DNA of 64,000 bases. Source: Aphrocallistes beatrix (taxonomy: Eukaryota; Porifera; Hexactinellida; Sceptrulophora; Aphrocallistidae). How positions within the stretch are numbered: the stretch's first letter is position 1; each line of letters starts with the position of its first letter. Where the stretch lies: assembly GCA_963281255.1 (NCBI GenBank), contig OY725498.1, positions 1,054,001 through 1,118,000 on the forward strand, written 5' to 3'. The notes under the pieces are model-generated. The model did no database searches and was not told the origin of the DNA. It saw nothing but the letters and a program-made list of their open reading frames with translations. This document shows positions 31,365 through 49,008 of this stretch, piece after piece. The position numbers were made by a program, and so were the translations under genes.

Positions 31365-31850
31365 ATGTCCGTGTCCAAGGCTCGGTACGCCATCCTGGAG
31401 ACCAGCATGGGCAAGATAACCTGTGAGCTGTACTGGGACCATGCACCTCGCACCTGTCAGAACTTCTCATCCCTATCCCAGCAGGGCTACTACGACGGTT
31501 GCAAGTTCCACAGAATCGTGCAGGATTTCGTAATTCAAGCCGGAGACCCGACGGGTACAGGTAGAGGGGGGACGTCCATCTACGGAGAGAATTTTGAAGA
31601 TGAAATCCATCCGGACTTGAAGCATACAGGTGCCGGTATCCTCTCCATGGCCAACAGCGGACCCAACACCAACGGCAGTCAGTTCTTCATCACGCTGGCG
31701 CCGACTCAGAGCTTGGATGGGAAGCATTCGATATTCGGGCGCGTAAGTGCGGGAATTGGAGTGGTCAGTCGTATCGGTCTGGTGCCCACCGATGCAGGGG
31801 ACCATCCAACAGAGGATGTGCGTGTCCTCAGAGCTTATATAGAGGAGTAG
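31365..31850 (+). CDS. PPIL1: Peptidyl-prolyl isomerase PPIL1 (spliceosomal cyclophilin)
   Basis: An intronless 161-residue single-domain cyclophilin. The core is ARYAILETSMGKITCELYWD, then CKFHRIVQDFVIQAGDPTGT with the catalytic Arg, then GILSMANSGPNTNGSQFFIT and SLDGKHSIFGRV. LETSMG, GDPTGTGRGG.SIYG..FEDE and TGAGIL are specific to PPIL1 rather than cyclophilin A. PPIL1 is recruited to the activated spliceosome by SKIP. One oddity: the Trp that contacts cyclosporin and the loop (QWLDGKH) is Ser here (QSLDGKH), so drug binding may be weakened although catalysis should remain. The start fits the family. Confidence 0.92.
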   Translation: MSVSKARYAILETSMGKITCELYWDHAPRTCQNFSSLSQQGYYDGCKFHRIVQDFVIQAGDPTGTGRGGTSIYGENFEDEIHPDLKHTGAGILSMANSGPNTNGSQFFITLAPTQSLDGKHSIFGRVSAGIGVVSRIGLVPTDAGDHPTEDVRVLRAYIEE

Positions 31851-31948
31851 AGAAAACTTGTCTAATCCTGTACCTGTGTTCATTATTCTGTAGTGTTAAT
31901 ATTGCGAGCTTATTGTTGCTAGCTAAATTCGCACCAAGGATTAGAAGT

Positions 31949-38577
<6,629 letters not shown>

Positions 38578-38908
38578 ACACAGCATTAAATGCGGCGGTG
38601 ATTGGCTGAGGAGCGTGATTAACTCGCTGAATGAATTACTCTAGTTTAGGATCAATTGTGTAAAGACAGTGTTGAGTACCTCACCATCAGATTTTCTTTT
38701 TGGATCACTTTATTATTATTATTGCTGGATCAATGTTATAAATACAACTCTTGTCAAGTACTTGAGATGTACCTTGTCTCAATGGGACTACTTCTAGCTT
38801 ATTCACACCTTTTAATCTTGACCTTTTGACGGTATTTAATAATTCTCAGTGCATTATTTTATCCATTGTTAGTCCCAGGAATTATATACAATTGACGCGC
38901 CGAATAAC

Positions 38909-38931
38909 GATATATATATATATATATATAA
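38909..38931. repeat. AT microsatellite
   Basis: An uninterrupted run of about ten AT dinucleotides in the spacer downstream of ISWI. Confidence 0.9.
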
Positions 38932-38976
38932 ACATACATGATATTGTCAGGTCCAGCGGAACTACATAAATATGAC

Positions 38977-39038
38977 TTACAATCCCGGGATTCATTTTTC
39001 AATCTCGGGATCCTATTTTCAATCCCGGGATCCCGAAG
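38977..39038. repeat. Three 20-bp tandem copies containing CCCGGG
   Basis: CAATCCCGGGATTCATTTTT and two variants occur with an exact 20-bp period (starting 38980, 39000, 39020). Each copy carries CCCGGGAT or CTCGGGAT; the unit is palindromic around the CCCGGG core. Confidence 0.75.
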
Positions 39039-39039
39039 A

Positions 39040-39858
39040 TAGGAAGTTAATTGCTTTAACCACCTTGACTAATAGAAAGAGTATCCATAGTATATTTACA
39101 CAGGAATAGACACACTAATTCCTTACCAACGATTTTTCACTTGTATGTTACTTCTCCAGTATCAAATCATAGCATAATTTAATAAGAAATGAGGTATTTG
39201 TGTTCATTATAAATAAAACGATTCTATATGCGATGACGTAATCACTTTATTTTCTGTCTGTCATACATTATGGCTGAGAGTAGTAAGATCATTGATTTTC
39301 CTGGTCTGTTATTTAGCAACATTATTTATGATCTACTTGTGGGAAATAGCTTGATAATGCAAAGTGCAAGAATTTGAAAAAAAAAGTCAGAAAATGACTA
39401 CAATTGATAGTCAACGATACCACTCTCAGCAGTTCAGTTAATAAGGAAAAAATATCCGGGATTGATTGCCCTATACATAAACCCATGGCTTTTATCACTT
39501 AATTGGCCCAAAGATGGACTAAGGATTTTGCTAACTCATTTCCACCGGTTAAGTCATTTTGTGCGGGAAAGCCATGTAAAGTGAGGTCCAAACTATAAAT
39601 AGAACTCAAGTTTAAGATATTATTAACAGCTCTCACCGCACTTATTGATCTATCGTTTTCCCATTATTCTATTTCTTCAGTAAATGTTTTTGAGAGCAGT
39701 AGTATACGTTTTCTCTACATAATTATACATACGTATTGCAGTATACTAGAAAATGTTGACTTAGTCTTCATCAATCTTGTACTATTAGTAATTGCAACTT
39801 TTCGTATCGTTGTTACAAGTAATTATGACTACTGGGAAAATTGTGGATTTATCAGGTA
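39040..39858. other. Intergenic spacer
   Basis: No gene seen between the short tandem repeat and the mariner insertion. Confidence 0.35.
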
Positions 39859-39860
39859 TA

Positions 39861-41215
39861 CTAGGGCATTCAAAAAGTCTTGCGGGTCATACCATAAAAT
39901 AATAAATAAATGTCATAGAATATGTTTCAATGTATTATTTATTCGAAATACCCCCCTCCTAATTCTACACAGCGTTTCAATCTTTCCACCTACTTTATGA
40001 ATGCATTTCTGTACTCTTCTTCGGGGATGGATTTGAAGCAGTGGTACAGGGCCGACCCGAGGGTTTGTTTCGGCTCAAGTTCCCTGCCTGAAGGTAGATT
40101 TTGAGCTTGGGGAATAGCCAAAAATCACAGGGAGCTAGGTCTGGTGAGTAGGGTGGGTGGGGAAGTAAATTTAACCCCTCTGATTCCAAGAAATTTTTAG
40201 TGAGCTTGGCTGTATGGGAGCTAGCATTATCTATCAATAATTTTATTCCCCTCGTTTTAGCCTTGGCTCGGAGCTCTTCCGCGTTTTTGATTAGGTTTGG
40301 AAGTACTTTCTCTGTAAAAACGTTGCGTTTACTGTTTTACCACTTTCAGAAGGTATTTGCAAGACTATTCCACTACTATTGAAGAAAATCGGGTACATGA
40401 CCTTCGGTTTTCTGAAGTCGGGCCTAGGAATTTGGGTCGGTCTTTCGTCCCCTCTCACCCATGATCGCATTTTATACTTGCTGTAAGGGGTTGAATAATA
40501 GACCCAAGTCTCATCCCCGGTTATAACTTCAGCTAGGCGTCTAGGATCACAACCGTCATAGGTTTCCAGGAGTTTCTTGGCAGTCTTTACACGTGCGAGC
40601 TTTTGTTGATCGCCGAGGTTATGTGGGACCCACTTACCGCAAATGGATCGGAAACCAAGCTGAGTAGTCAGAATGGAATGAATGGCCCCCGAAGAAATCT
40701 CCATACTCTGCTCTAACTGCTCGATTGTTATACACTTATCTTCCCTGACTTTGCTCTCGATTAGAGCAACATTCTCTGGGGTGCTGACGGACACCGGTCT
40801 CCCAGATCGAGGTAGATCTGACACGTCTGTATTTCCAGACTGAAATCGTGCAGCCCATTGCTCAACCGTTGATCTGGAAGGGCAGTCCATGCAAAATACC
40901 TCCTGCAACTCATTGTAGATGAGTACCGGCTGGATGCGGAGTTTTGTGCGAAACTCAATGTAAGCTCTCCATTTCAGATTAAAATTGTCATCCTTGGAAG
41001 CCATAATTTTACCAGTATGTTGAAATGATGTGTGAATAAATTGATCAGAAATTTGTAATTTTCATTCAATCAAGCTAAGATTTTCAGTAAATCAAGCTAA
41101 GATTTTCAGTAAATCAAGCTAAGATATAAGGTTGTGTTATAGATGAAAACTGATTAGTTTACTATTATAGTCTGCGAAATATACCATGACCCGCAAGACT
41201 TATTGAACGCCCTAG
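39861..41215 (-). mobile_element. Mariner-family DNA transposon, decayed
   Basis: A 1355-bp element flanked by TA on both sides (39859-39860 and 41216-41217). Terminal inverted repeats of about 30 bp begin CTAGGGCATTCAAAAAGTCT at the left and, in reverse, CTAGGGCGTTCAATAAGTCT at the right, sharing TTGCGGGTCAT. It holds a broken transposase on the minus strand. Just upstream of the transposase start are three copies of a 22-bp unit (41068-41130) containing CAAGCTAAGA. Confidence 0.93.
39995..41004 (-). pseudogene. Mariner transposase, frameshifted
   Basis: The first frame (41004-40291) carries an N-terminal helix-turn-helix half and the first catalytic Asp region (VITGDETWVYYSTPYSKYK). The reading then shifts frame: the second part (40237-39995) has IDNASSHTAKLTKNFLES and HPPYSPDLAPCDFWLFPKLK, which hold the second and third catalytic Asp residues with the DD34D layout of mariner. 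At least one frameshift between about 40290 and 40240 and a shifted, truncated C-terminus make the copy non-autonomous. Confidence 0.9.
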
Positions 41216-41404
41216 TAAAACGAAATTTCTTCCAACTTTGAATATTACTCTCTAAAAGAGCAACCAATAGTTAATGGACCCAACCAGTTGATTTGGCATT
41301 GCCATACTATATGTACATATGTACAGGAGTGTATTGCACATGTGTGAAAAAGCGCAGGTCGAGATTAGCTATCTGACTGAATTGTGAGTTATTGACCAGT
41401 TAGC

Positions 41405-42481
41405 ATGAGCGGAGATAACTTGGGACATTCCATCAATGGCCTGACACTAAGTCTCAGAGCTGAAGTTATTAAGAAAAAGAAAGAATTCGACCAGTCAAAG
41501 ACCCAAAAGGATTCAACATCCCATAAACCAAATAAACCCTTGTTTACAAAGAATAAACGTAGTAAATCAGACAACAAAAACAAGTCAAAGAGTAAACACA
41601 AACAAAGTGAATCAAATCCGGAAACGGAAGAGCTAATGAATAAATCTCGTTTCTGTCTTGAGAAGAAGTCTCAATTCTACGAAAAGATGAACAAAATGGA
41701 GAATTTTAATTCTGCTATTAAGCATTCAGAATCCTATCTTGTTGATTTTGAAAGCAAAATTACAGATTCAAAACTTGATGATTCCCATTTGAATACTGCA
41801 GATGAGAGTGTCAACACGAGTAGAATATCCAATAGCCTGGAATACAAGAAACTAGCATCGATGACAGTGAAAGCACCAGAAATCTCAGAGGACATTATAA
41901 AACCATTCAATGTGAATGATTATCAACATTTACACTACCAAGAGGCAGTGGGGAGGGAAATACGGGAACGTGGGGTGGGATATTTCGCGTTTTCAACTGA
42001 TGAGGCAACCAGACGGCAGCAAATGGAGGACATTGAGATGATTCATGCAGACACAGAGAATAATATTGCGAAGAGACAGAGGATGTTGGAAACGAAGGAT
42101 AGGACGAGAAGGGGGCATTTAGCTCAAGGAAAGGACCCGATGAGCTTGTTAGAAAATGCAATAAATGGTGAAAATACTATGAATAGCGAAGTAGAGCCAT
42201 CTGAACTTGAACCCGATGCTAAAGAGAACACGACCACCGCAGTTGAAAGGGATGCAATTCTGAAGAGAAAAGAGTTGGACAGGCAGAAAGAGCAAGTTTT
42301 CAAGCTGATAGACTCGATTCGAGAATCGACTAGGAAGCATAGCAGGGAGTGGGACAGGGACAAGTTTAGTGAGGTAGTTGGGTTGTCACGTTTTCAAGAA
42401 GAAAGGGGAGATGGCAGAAATCCTGATTTCGCACCTCCAGACTTTTACACTGCAAAGAAACAAAGATATTTTGATTATTGA
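41405..42481 (+). CDS. CCDC174: CCDC174 (nuclear, exon-junction-complex associated)
   Basis: An intronless 358-residue protein. Conserved blocks match CCDC174: SLRAEVIKKKKEFDQSKTQK near the start, YEKMNKMENF with YLVDFESKI, then the signature GVGYFAFSTDEATRRQQMED with IEMI and an R-rich stretch, and the C-terminal REWDRDKFSEV then DFAPPDFY. The central region is shorter than in vertebrates (467 residues). The human protein is nuclear, interacts with EIF4A3 and is linked to RNA processing. AATAAA lies only seven bases after the stop (42488-42493), so the 3' UTR is probably very short. Confidence 0.88.
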   Translation: MSGDNLGHSINGLTLSLRAEVIKKKKEFDQSKTQKDSTSHKPNKPLFTKNKRSKSDNKNKSKSKHKQSESNPETEELMNKSRFCLEKKSQFYEKMNKMENFNSAIKHSESYLVDFESKITDSKLDDSHLNTADESVNTSRISNSLEYKKLASMTVKAPEISEDIIKPFNVNDYQHLHYQEAVGREIRERGVGYFAFSTDEATRRQQMEDIEMIHADTENNIAKRQRMLETKDRTRRGHLAQGKDPMSLLENAINGENTMNSEVEPSELEPDAKENTTTAVERDAILKRKELDRQKEQVFKLIDSIRESTRKHSREWDRDKFSEVVGLSRFQEERGDGRNPDFAPPDFYTAKKQRYFDY

Positions 42482-42786
42482 TTGAACAATAAATCTTATA
42501 GTTAAGTGAGTATGATCTTATCAGTATAAATACATTTTAATATAATTCATTTGTTTCCCAATTACGTTCTATTACACGTTTAGTATATTCAACCTAGCTA
42601 CACAATACGATTATATAAGTATATACTACGATGTATGTAATGTAATGTTTAATTAAGAACATGAATTTGCTAAAAATAAACACGGCTACACTCAGAAAAT
42701 AATAGTAAATAGGAAACCTAACTAATCATTTCAATTTTAGGGTTCTTTATGTCACGATTGGAAAGCCTAGTTTCGCTCTCCTTAAC

Positions 42787-45312
42787 TCACAAACTTTGGA
42801 TACTCTTGTCTTCTACCTTTCCTTGTTCGTTTTCCTAAGATATATTTTATATATGTTTAAATAATGAACATATACTTATAACTGACAACTTTGCAAATAT
42901 CGAAGATATTCAATTAAAAGTTGTTTAGTTAGCATAAGACTTACCTTTCTGAAATAATGAGGAATGTAGTCTTTTAAAACCTTTGGTACTTGAGGAAGCT
43001 TCTCCCAGATGCTCTAAATTGAAATAATTTCCATCAACTTCTGAAGTCAGATAAATGGATCTGCTCAGTTTGAATCATGTTTAGATTATTTACTTAATTA
43101 ATATTATTTTAAGTTACTGACCTCTGGAATAATCCCTGGTCCAGGTACCGTTTTCATAGAAGGCAACATGTTTGCTGTTACTCTCAGTTTCCCCATTAGT
43201 CTCCTCTGGATTCGTCTCGTTAGTTTCACCGCGTGTCCGATGCTCCCCCTCTCGATCTCCTCGCTCGCTTCAGGGCTAGAAGCCCTCTCAGGCAGGTATT
43301 TATCCACAACTTCCTCAGCCGAGAGAACAGCCTCTCCGAAATTCTTTGACAGCCTTTGAATCATGGACACAGTCTGCATGTAATCTCTCCCAACCTGGAA
43401 TCTTTGGCTGATATCATAGCCTTTCGCAGCTGTCACCTCGTAAGCGTAGCCCTTAGCTGCACCAATATTCTCTTTCCCTTTCGAATATTTCTAAATTGAT
43501 ATTTTTAATATTTTTCTGAATTAACTGTCTATATTGTGAGGTTCACTATATGTTCCGTCATGTGTGTTAAATGTTGATATGGAACAAAGTTAGATACGCA
43601 TGCTTGTAATGAAGATCAAAGCAAATATTCAAAGAAATGTACCAAATTGCATACAGTTGTAATATAGTACTATCTGTACTTTGGTTGATTTAAGGCAGGA
43701 CAAATTGTAGTCGCTTTGTATGAACGTAACACACTGATCAGTATTAACCCACTGATATGTACGGACTCAGCACTTAACTGAACCTACACGCAACTACAAA
43801 TAGCTATTGCATTATCACCTTTCTACAAAGCTACAAAGCTGTATAATGATATTCTAATGTCGCTTATAATTCAATTCAGTCCATTACTAAGTTCGTGTTT
43901 ATTTTCAATAAAAGTCAATAAATTACTTACTGTGCTGATGTAGTCTCCCGTTTGATAATATTTATTCGCCACAAGGGATGTCAGTCTACCCTTTGCCTTG
44001 CTGGTGACCTCTTTCCCATGTCCCCATACTCCCTCTTCTGCACCATGTTCCTGTTGCGTCTCTTCTCCCGGTAGCAGATAGTCTATGACGCCGTCCGCTG
44101 CATTCAGTCCCTTTTCCATTCCACTCTTCATCACATGTCCTATTCGGGTTGACTGGACGTATTCAGAATTGCTAGTAAGTTTGTCTTTCACGTATCCAGT
44201 GCCTGTCCCTATCTTAGTCCCGACTTTGTCTCGAGCATTTGATAGCAGTTCTGTCCCATTTGTTAACTTGTCGCCTATGTAATCTTTTCCTACGAGGCAA
44301 AGATTGGTGATCTGAAATCAACGGTCCAAGTTTCACACACACAAAAACACATCAAATTACATATACTTACCACCGTTCAATTTCTCTCCGATATATTCCT
44401 TACTGCTATTCAGACTTTCTTTAGGATTTGCATAGATATTTGAGATTGTGGTCGATGCATCAGAATCTAAATACATCGTTTCTCTTTCAATTCTATTTTA
44501 AAATTTTCAAGATTTTTTATTTATTCAATCAATCATACCTGAATTCAGTTAGAATCTAATAATCTACTTTTGAGGTTTTATGGATCAACAGATCGTAAAT
44601 ACAGATTAATATGAGCTATTATTCAGGTATCCCTGTGAAATCGGGGAAGGTGTAAATCCTTCCGTCAAGAATTGCAATATCCAGGATGAATTACTTGTCT
44701 CGATTCTGTTTTAATTAACATACACACTCGACCAAACATATGGTGCATATTCTATGAATAACGAGGTGAAATCTCGTTATGTAGTCTAGTTATCACTAGA
44801 TCTTGAGACAAAAACAAATTTTTAGAATTTATGTCTGACGTACGTATATGGAATTGCACTACACAAAAGCAGTCACGAGTATTTGATCTAAAACCGCATA
44901 TTGGACACAAGTTGCTCAGCTTTTTCTCCTCTCTAATTTAATTGATCCTCTGTTAGAGTCTAATGATAAGGTTTCATATGGAGATATAACCGATGCGTTA
45001 TTGACGTACGTATCAGGTATTTATTATTTCAAAATAATCAAATAACTGTGCTAATTATCAGAGAACAATTCGGAGAAGTACTGTTTTAGAACTTAATTGG
45101 ATAATGAATTAATAGCGATTGTTAATTAGCTCACAATACTGTTGTGCTATTCCTGGAGTTATGTAGGAGACAGTTGAGATAGATTTTTCAAGTCCGCTTT
45201 GTACGTAAGGGTTCTCTTTGATCTTTTCGTATCCTTGCCAAAGGGTTCCGGTCACGAAACTTGTCAGTCCTGCAGCTGTTTCTTTCACTTCCGGTTCGGA
45301 ATTCAGTTCCAT
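42787..45312 (-). CDS. Perilipin-like lipid-droplet protein
   Basis: Six exons on the minus strand: 45312-45135, 44466-44371, 44289-43931, 43490-43122, 43013-42945, 42834-42787, giving 372 residues with all phases matching. The N-terminus GLTSFVTGTLWQGYEKIKEN followed by PYVQSGLEKSISTVSYI has the PAT-domain style of perilipins. A long run of amphipathic repeats follows (SSKEYIGEKL, GKDYIGDKL, VGTKIGTGTGYVKDKL), resembling the 11-residue repeats that coat lipid droplets. Two segments share the pattern of helices ending in a D.YLP motif (ADGVIDYLLPG, AEEVVDKYLPE), as in the perilipin four-helix-bundle region. The assignment rests on this pattern rather than a single diagnostic motif. The exon 3 start was fixed at the internal acceptor CTTTGCCTCGTAG because it alone keeps phase. 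Confidence 0.6.
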
Positions 45313-45986
45313 TTACTCGTTTTGAGACTTTAAGAATTTAATTAACTCTAATGTATTCTTATTAATATTAAGTTCAGTATCGATTCTTATATAGTAAGGA
45401 GAAAGGCATATTAATTACGAAGTTGATGTTTCTGAACAAGTTTAGTAACCTGATGTCTGACTTAATGTGATATTTATATCACGAGGAGTTGCAACTTTTG
45501 AACTTCGTACTAGGTCGTGAGCAAGTGTAAATAATTAGGTGCATTTACTTTTGACGTACTTCATGTTACAACACTAATAACAACTCGATACTATCCATTC
45601 AGTATCGCATATATCAATCAGCACAAACAACACGTTACTGTGCTAGTGTTTATTGGTTCAACTTCCTACACTGAACTTAATAATTTTATTATATTGCGTA
45701 ACTAAACAATGGTTAAATCACGGACACGATAAATTTCTTCTGAACCCTTCTGTCATTACTATAGAGCAAGCATCTATTGTCATCATTGTACTATGTATAT
45801 TGGTCCATTTTTAAATAATCATGTTTTCCTTGAACTCGTGCAAGTTCAATATAATATATACACATCCTTAATTCAGTCTCAATTTCATTGATTAAATATT
45901 ATGCGTGCAATTTGTAGCCAATAATTTGTTACAGGACAATATATATTATCACCAGTAGACCTCTACTCAGTGACCCTCCCTCTCCT
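45313..45986. other. Divergent promoter region
   Basis: This 674-bp spacer separates the minus-strand perilipin-like gene from the plus-strand ankyrin/FYVE gene, so it presumably holds both promoters. I see no gene or clear repeat. Confidence 0.4.
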
Positions 45987-47588
45987 ATGAATAACTCACA
46001 AATCTCTCTAACAACCTCTCTAACTGAGCCTGTGACTAAGATCACCATCCTCTGTACCCTCTGCTCCAAGACCTACAAACATTGTGTGTGCAGGAATTGT
46101 TCAGTTTGTCAGAATACTTTCGCCAAATTAAAAATTGGCGTTCGTTCCCATTGTCGGTTTTGTCATGGTCCTATCTGTAAGTCCTGTGTCGCCCCCCATG
46201 GGAGTTTGGAGAAAATTTGCATTAACTGTAAAGAGACAGAAGAACGCCAGAACGAGACTACAAGAGAAGCGTTGAGGGATATTACCAAATTGAAGCATGG
46301 CATTGACGTTCCTCTACAATTCGATTCTCCGAAGTCAAGCGGGTTTTCTGAGGACCTTCTAGGTGCCGCGAAGAGAGGAGACCATCACATTCTCGTCACC
46401 CTCTTGCAGAAAGGTGTCAACCCTAACCTCACCGACTCAGATAAGAACACAGGACTGATTCTAGCTGCTAAGAATGGGCAGTACCCGTCACTACTGCTGC
46501 TGCTAGAGCATAAAGCTGATGTGAACCTAGCTAACAATCTGGGCTGGACGCCTCTGCACGCGATTGCATGGAAAGGCGACTCGAACGAGCACTTGGAATG
46601 TGCTGACACTCTCGTTAGGATGGGGAGGGCTGATCCTATTGCCAAAACGAAGAGTAACGAAACTCCTTATCAACTCGCTGTGCGAATGGGTCTGAAGAAT
46701 GAAGCTTTATTGAATTTTTTCCGTGAGCAAGAATTGAAATGTTATCAGAAGCTGTTAGCGGATGTTATCGAGAAGGAACAAAATTGTTCTGTTCGAGTTG
46801 ATGAAATTAAAAGACCTATCGCATTTGTTCTTGAACAACTGGAAGATCTCATGTTGGAGAATGGCCCCTCCAAAGAACCGCTCCCTAACTCATGCACACC
46901 TGTACTCGACCGATCTATCTCAGCTCTCTCTTCCTATCCATCTAACCTCAGCGATCCTGGAACGGATGTCCAAACCGACGAAAAGTTCCGACGCTTACAG
47001 AAAGATAACCAAAAGTTGATGTTCAGTCTCTCTAACAAAGTTGGAGAAATCGACCGAATCAAGCAGAAACTTCGCAAACAGGAAGAAATGCATCTTCTTG
47101 ATATACAGAGACTCAAAACAGCTCAAGAGAACCAAATCGCAAAGCTCCGCAGTGATTGTGAGGCCATTAACCATCAGTATAAACAGCAATCTGAGGAAAA
47201 GCAAGCAGCTTTCGATGACTTACAGTTCTCTTTGAATAAGCACAAACTCGTGTGGGTACACGACTCGCTGGTTACACAGTGCATGAATTCTAAATGTCTC
47301 TCACAGTTCGATAGCAAGAACAGGAAACACCATTGTCGCTGTTGCGGGCGTGTTTACTGCCAATCTTGTGCCAATAACCAAGCTCCGATAGAATGCATCG
47401 GCTACTATAAGCCTGTGCGGGTCTGCAAGACCTGTTATGCACTTTTGGAAGTGATTTTTGTCGACATATCATCTAAAGAAAATAAGATTACTATGGACTC
47501 TGTTTCCTTGTATACCAGCAACGGTCAAGATAGTCCTAGCGAGTTCACGACATCCTCGCAGCGTCATATCCAGGAGAATTTACTATAA
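45987..47588 (+). CDS. Ankyrin-repeat protein with N-terminal zinc finger and C-terminal FYVE domain
   Basis: An intronless 533-residue protein. Residues about 22-85 form a Cys-rich FYVE-like/RING-like zinc module (CTLCSKTYKHCVCRNCSVCQ, RSHCRFCHGPICKSCV). Residues about 120-235 hold ankyrin repeats (DLLGAAKRGDHHILVTLLQK, NTGLILAAKNGQYPSLLLLL, GWTPLHAIAWKG). Residues about 330-420 form a coiled coil. A canonical FYVE domain follows at about 420-485 with all three signature elements: WVHD, RKHHCR and RVC. That predicts PI3P binding on early endosomes. N-terminal zinc finger, ankyrins, coil and FYVE together are an arrangement I cannot assign to a named family; ANKFY1 has ankyrins plus FYVE but begins with a BTB domain. 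Confidence 0.82.
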   Translation: MNNSQISLTTSLTEPVTKITILCTLCSKTYKHCVCRNCSVCQNTFAKLKIGVRSHCRFCHGPICKSCVAPHGSLEKICINCKETEERQNETTREALRDITKLKHGIDVPLQFDSPKSSGFSEDLLGAAKRGDHHILVTLLQKGVNPNLTDSDKNTGLILAAKNGQYPSLLLLLEHKADVNLANNLGWTPLHAIAWKGDSNEHLECADTLVRMGRADPIAKTKSNETPYQLAVRMGLKNEALLNFFREQELKCYQKLLADVIEKEQNCSVRVDEIKRPIAFVLEQLEDLMLENGPSKEPLPNSCTPVLDRSISALSSYPSNLSDPGTDVQTDEKFRRLQKDNQKLMFSLSNKVGEIDRIKQKLRKQEEMHLLDIQRLKTAQENQIAKLRSDCEAINHQYKQQSEEKQAAFDDLQFSLNKHKLVWVHDSLVTQCMNSKCLSQFDSKNRKHHCRCCGRVYCQSCANNQAPIECIGYYKPVRVCKTCYALLEVIFVDISSKENKITMDSVSLYTSNGQDSPSEFTTSSQRHIQENLL

Positions 47589-48213
47589 ATATTTGTGTTG
47601 CACAAGATTTATAACCTTTGTTCTTTTCAGATTAAACATTTTTATGTACTCTAATTTTTCAATTATGCCTTATTGAATCCTCTGAAAGATCTTATGGCCT
47701 GTGCAGTGTCCCGCTTTTATATATATGCCAGTCATGTTTGTTTGGATATAATACCGGTTGCATTAAACTGAGTGAATCTGATATCTGTTTTTGGATTTGA
47801 AGCTTGAAATGAAGTGAGTTGCGACTTTTCTTTTTAAATTTAATGCGAAAGGTATTTTTGCTTTATGTGGATTTAACTTTTCTGATTAGCTTTATGATTT
47901 TTTTTAACGATATTGTGTTAGTTTTGCAACATATATCGGAACACACTATCTAATTTAAGAACTGTGTAAATTTTATTCAAATCTTAATGTATAAATAGAT
48001 CTCAATTTCTTTTTGTTGAAAGAGGGTTTTTGTCAACCTTTAATTGCTAATTTTTTTTTTGTTTATACCTATTTGCTGACGTTAATTATTAACATGCCAG
48101 ATGATAGGTAAGTCATAATTACAAATGCAATGTTTCAGTGTTATTTATATTGTACATATATATGTGTGTGTAGAACCTATAATAGAGTGATTTAGGAAAT
48201 TAAATACGTTGCC
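47589..48213. other. Intergenic spacer
   Basis: T-rich sequence with no recognisable gene between the FYVE gene and CMSS1. Confidence 0.35.
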
Positions 48214-49008
48214 ATGGATGATTTGTTTGGAAATATTCAACTTGAGACGTCTGCAGTTATTTTGCCAGAGGAAATGATTGACAAAAATAAAAGGAAACGC
48301 GAAAAAACTACCGAAATTCCAGATGAAATTGCAACTCCGTTGAAAAAGAAGAAGAAAACGTGTTCTGTTGAAACATTTCAAGAAAAAGAATTAACTCTCA
48401 ATATTATTCCTCGAAAAATGCAATTTACTTATTTTCTAGAATTTTGTACAGACGTTTTTATGGAAATCGGTGACGCACAGGAAATAATACTTTCTAAATT
48501 GACATATAAAAATTTCGCGAAATGTAACCTAACAGAATCACCAGATAATATAAATTCGCTTTGTCAATTACTTCCAATACTTCTCCCGAACTGGGAGGGC
48601 GACAAATCTAATCTCAAGACTAACGGAGCTCCGTTAGCGATGCTGATTAGTTCATCTGCTCTGAGATCTCTTGAGCTTGCGAGAGAAGCCAAACAAGCGC
48701 TTGGAAATGATTGCATTGTGGCCAAACTTTTTGCTAAACATATGAAAATTAGCAAACAACAATCTTTTCTATCCTCTCGAATTTGCCATTTCGCAACAGG
48801 TACCCCGGAGAGATTGTTACAGCTGCTGCCGAAACATGAACAAATTGCCAGTTCCCTCAAACTCATTGTCCTCGACTGGCAGAGGGAAGATCTGAAAAAT
48901 CGTAGATTAATCGATATTCCGGAGACTAGAAAGTCCCTCGCTTTGCTTCTCCGGGAATACTTGATTCCTTTAGTACTAGCTAGTCGAGCTAAGTTCTTTA
49001 TTTTCTAA
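48214..49008 (+). CDS. CMSS1: CMSS1 (Cms1 ribosomal small subunit homologue)
   Basis: An intronless 264-residue protein. A Lys-rich N-terminal stretch (KNKRKREK, LKKKKKTCSVE) probably drives nuclear/nucleolar localisation. The Cms1 domain follows: GAPLAMLISSSALRSLELAR, then VAKLFAKHMKISKQQ, HFATGTPERLLQLL, LIVLDWQREDLKNRRLIDIP and a C-terminal LLLREYLIPL. These resemble the DEAD-box helicase fold without intact ATPase motifs, as in yeast Cms1, which travels with small-subunit processome factors in ribosome biogenesis. Length fits human CMSS1 (279). Two AATAAA signals follow at 49198-49211. Confidence 0.88.
   Translation: MDDLFGNIQLETSAVILPEEMIDKNKRKREKTTEIPDEIATPLKKKKKTCSVETFQEKELTLNIIPRKMQFTYFLEFCTDVFMEIGDAQEIILSKLTYKNFAKCNLTESPDNINSLCQLLPILLPNWEGDKSNLKTNGAPLAMLISSSALRSLELAREAKQALGNDCIVAKLFAKHMKISKQQSFLSSRICHFATGTPERLLQLLPKHEQIASSLKLIVLDWQREDLKNRRLIDIPETRKSLALLLREYLIPLVLASRAKFFIF

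Noticed and set aside
44290-44311. Earlier acceptor (GATTTCAG) for perilipin-like exon 3
   Set aside because: It breaks phase with exon 2 and soon meets a stop; the internal acceptor CTCGTAG keeps phase.
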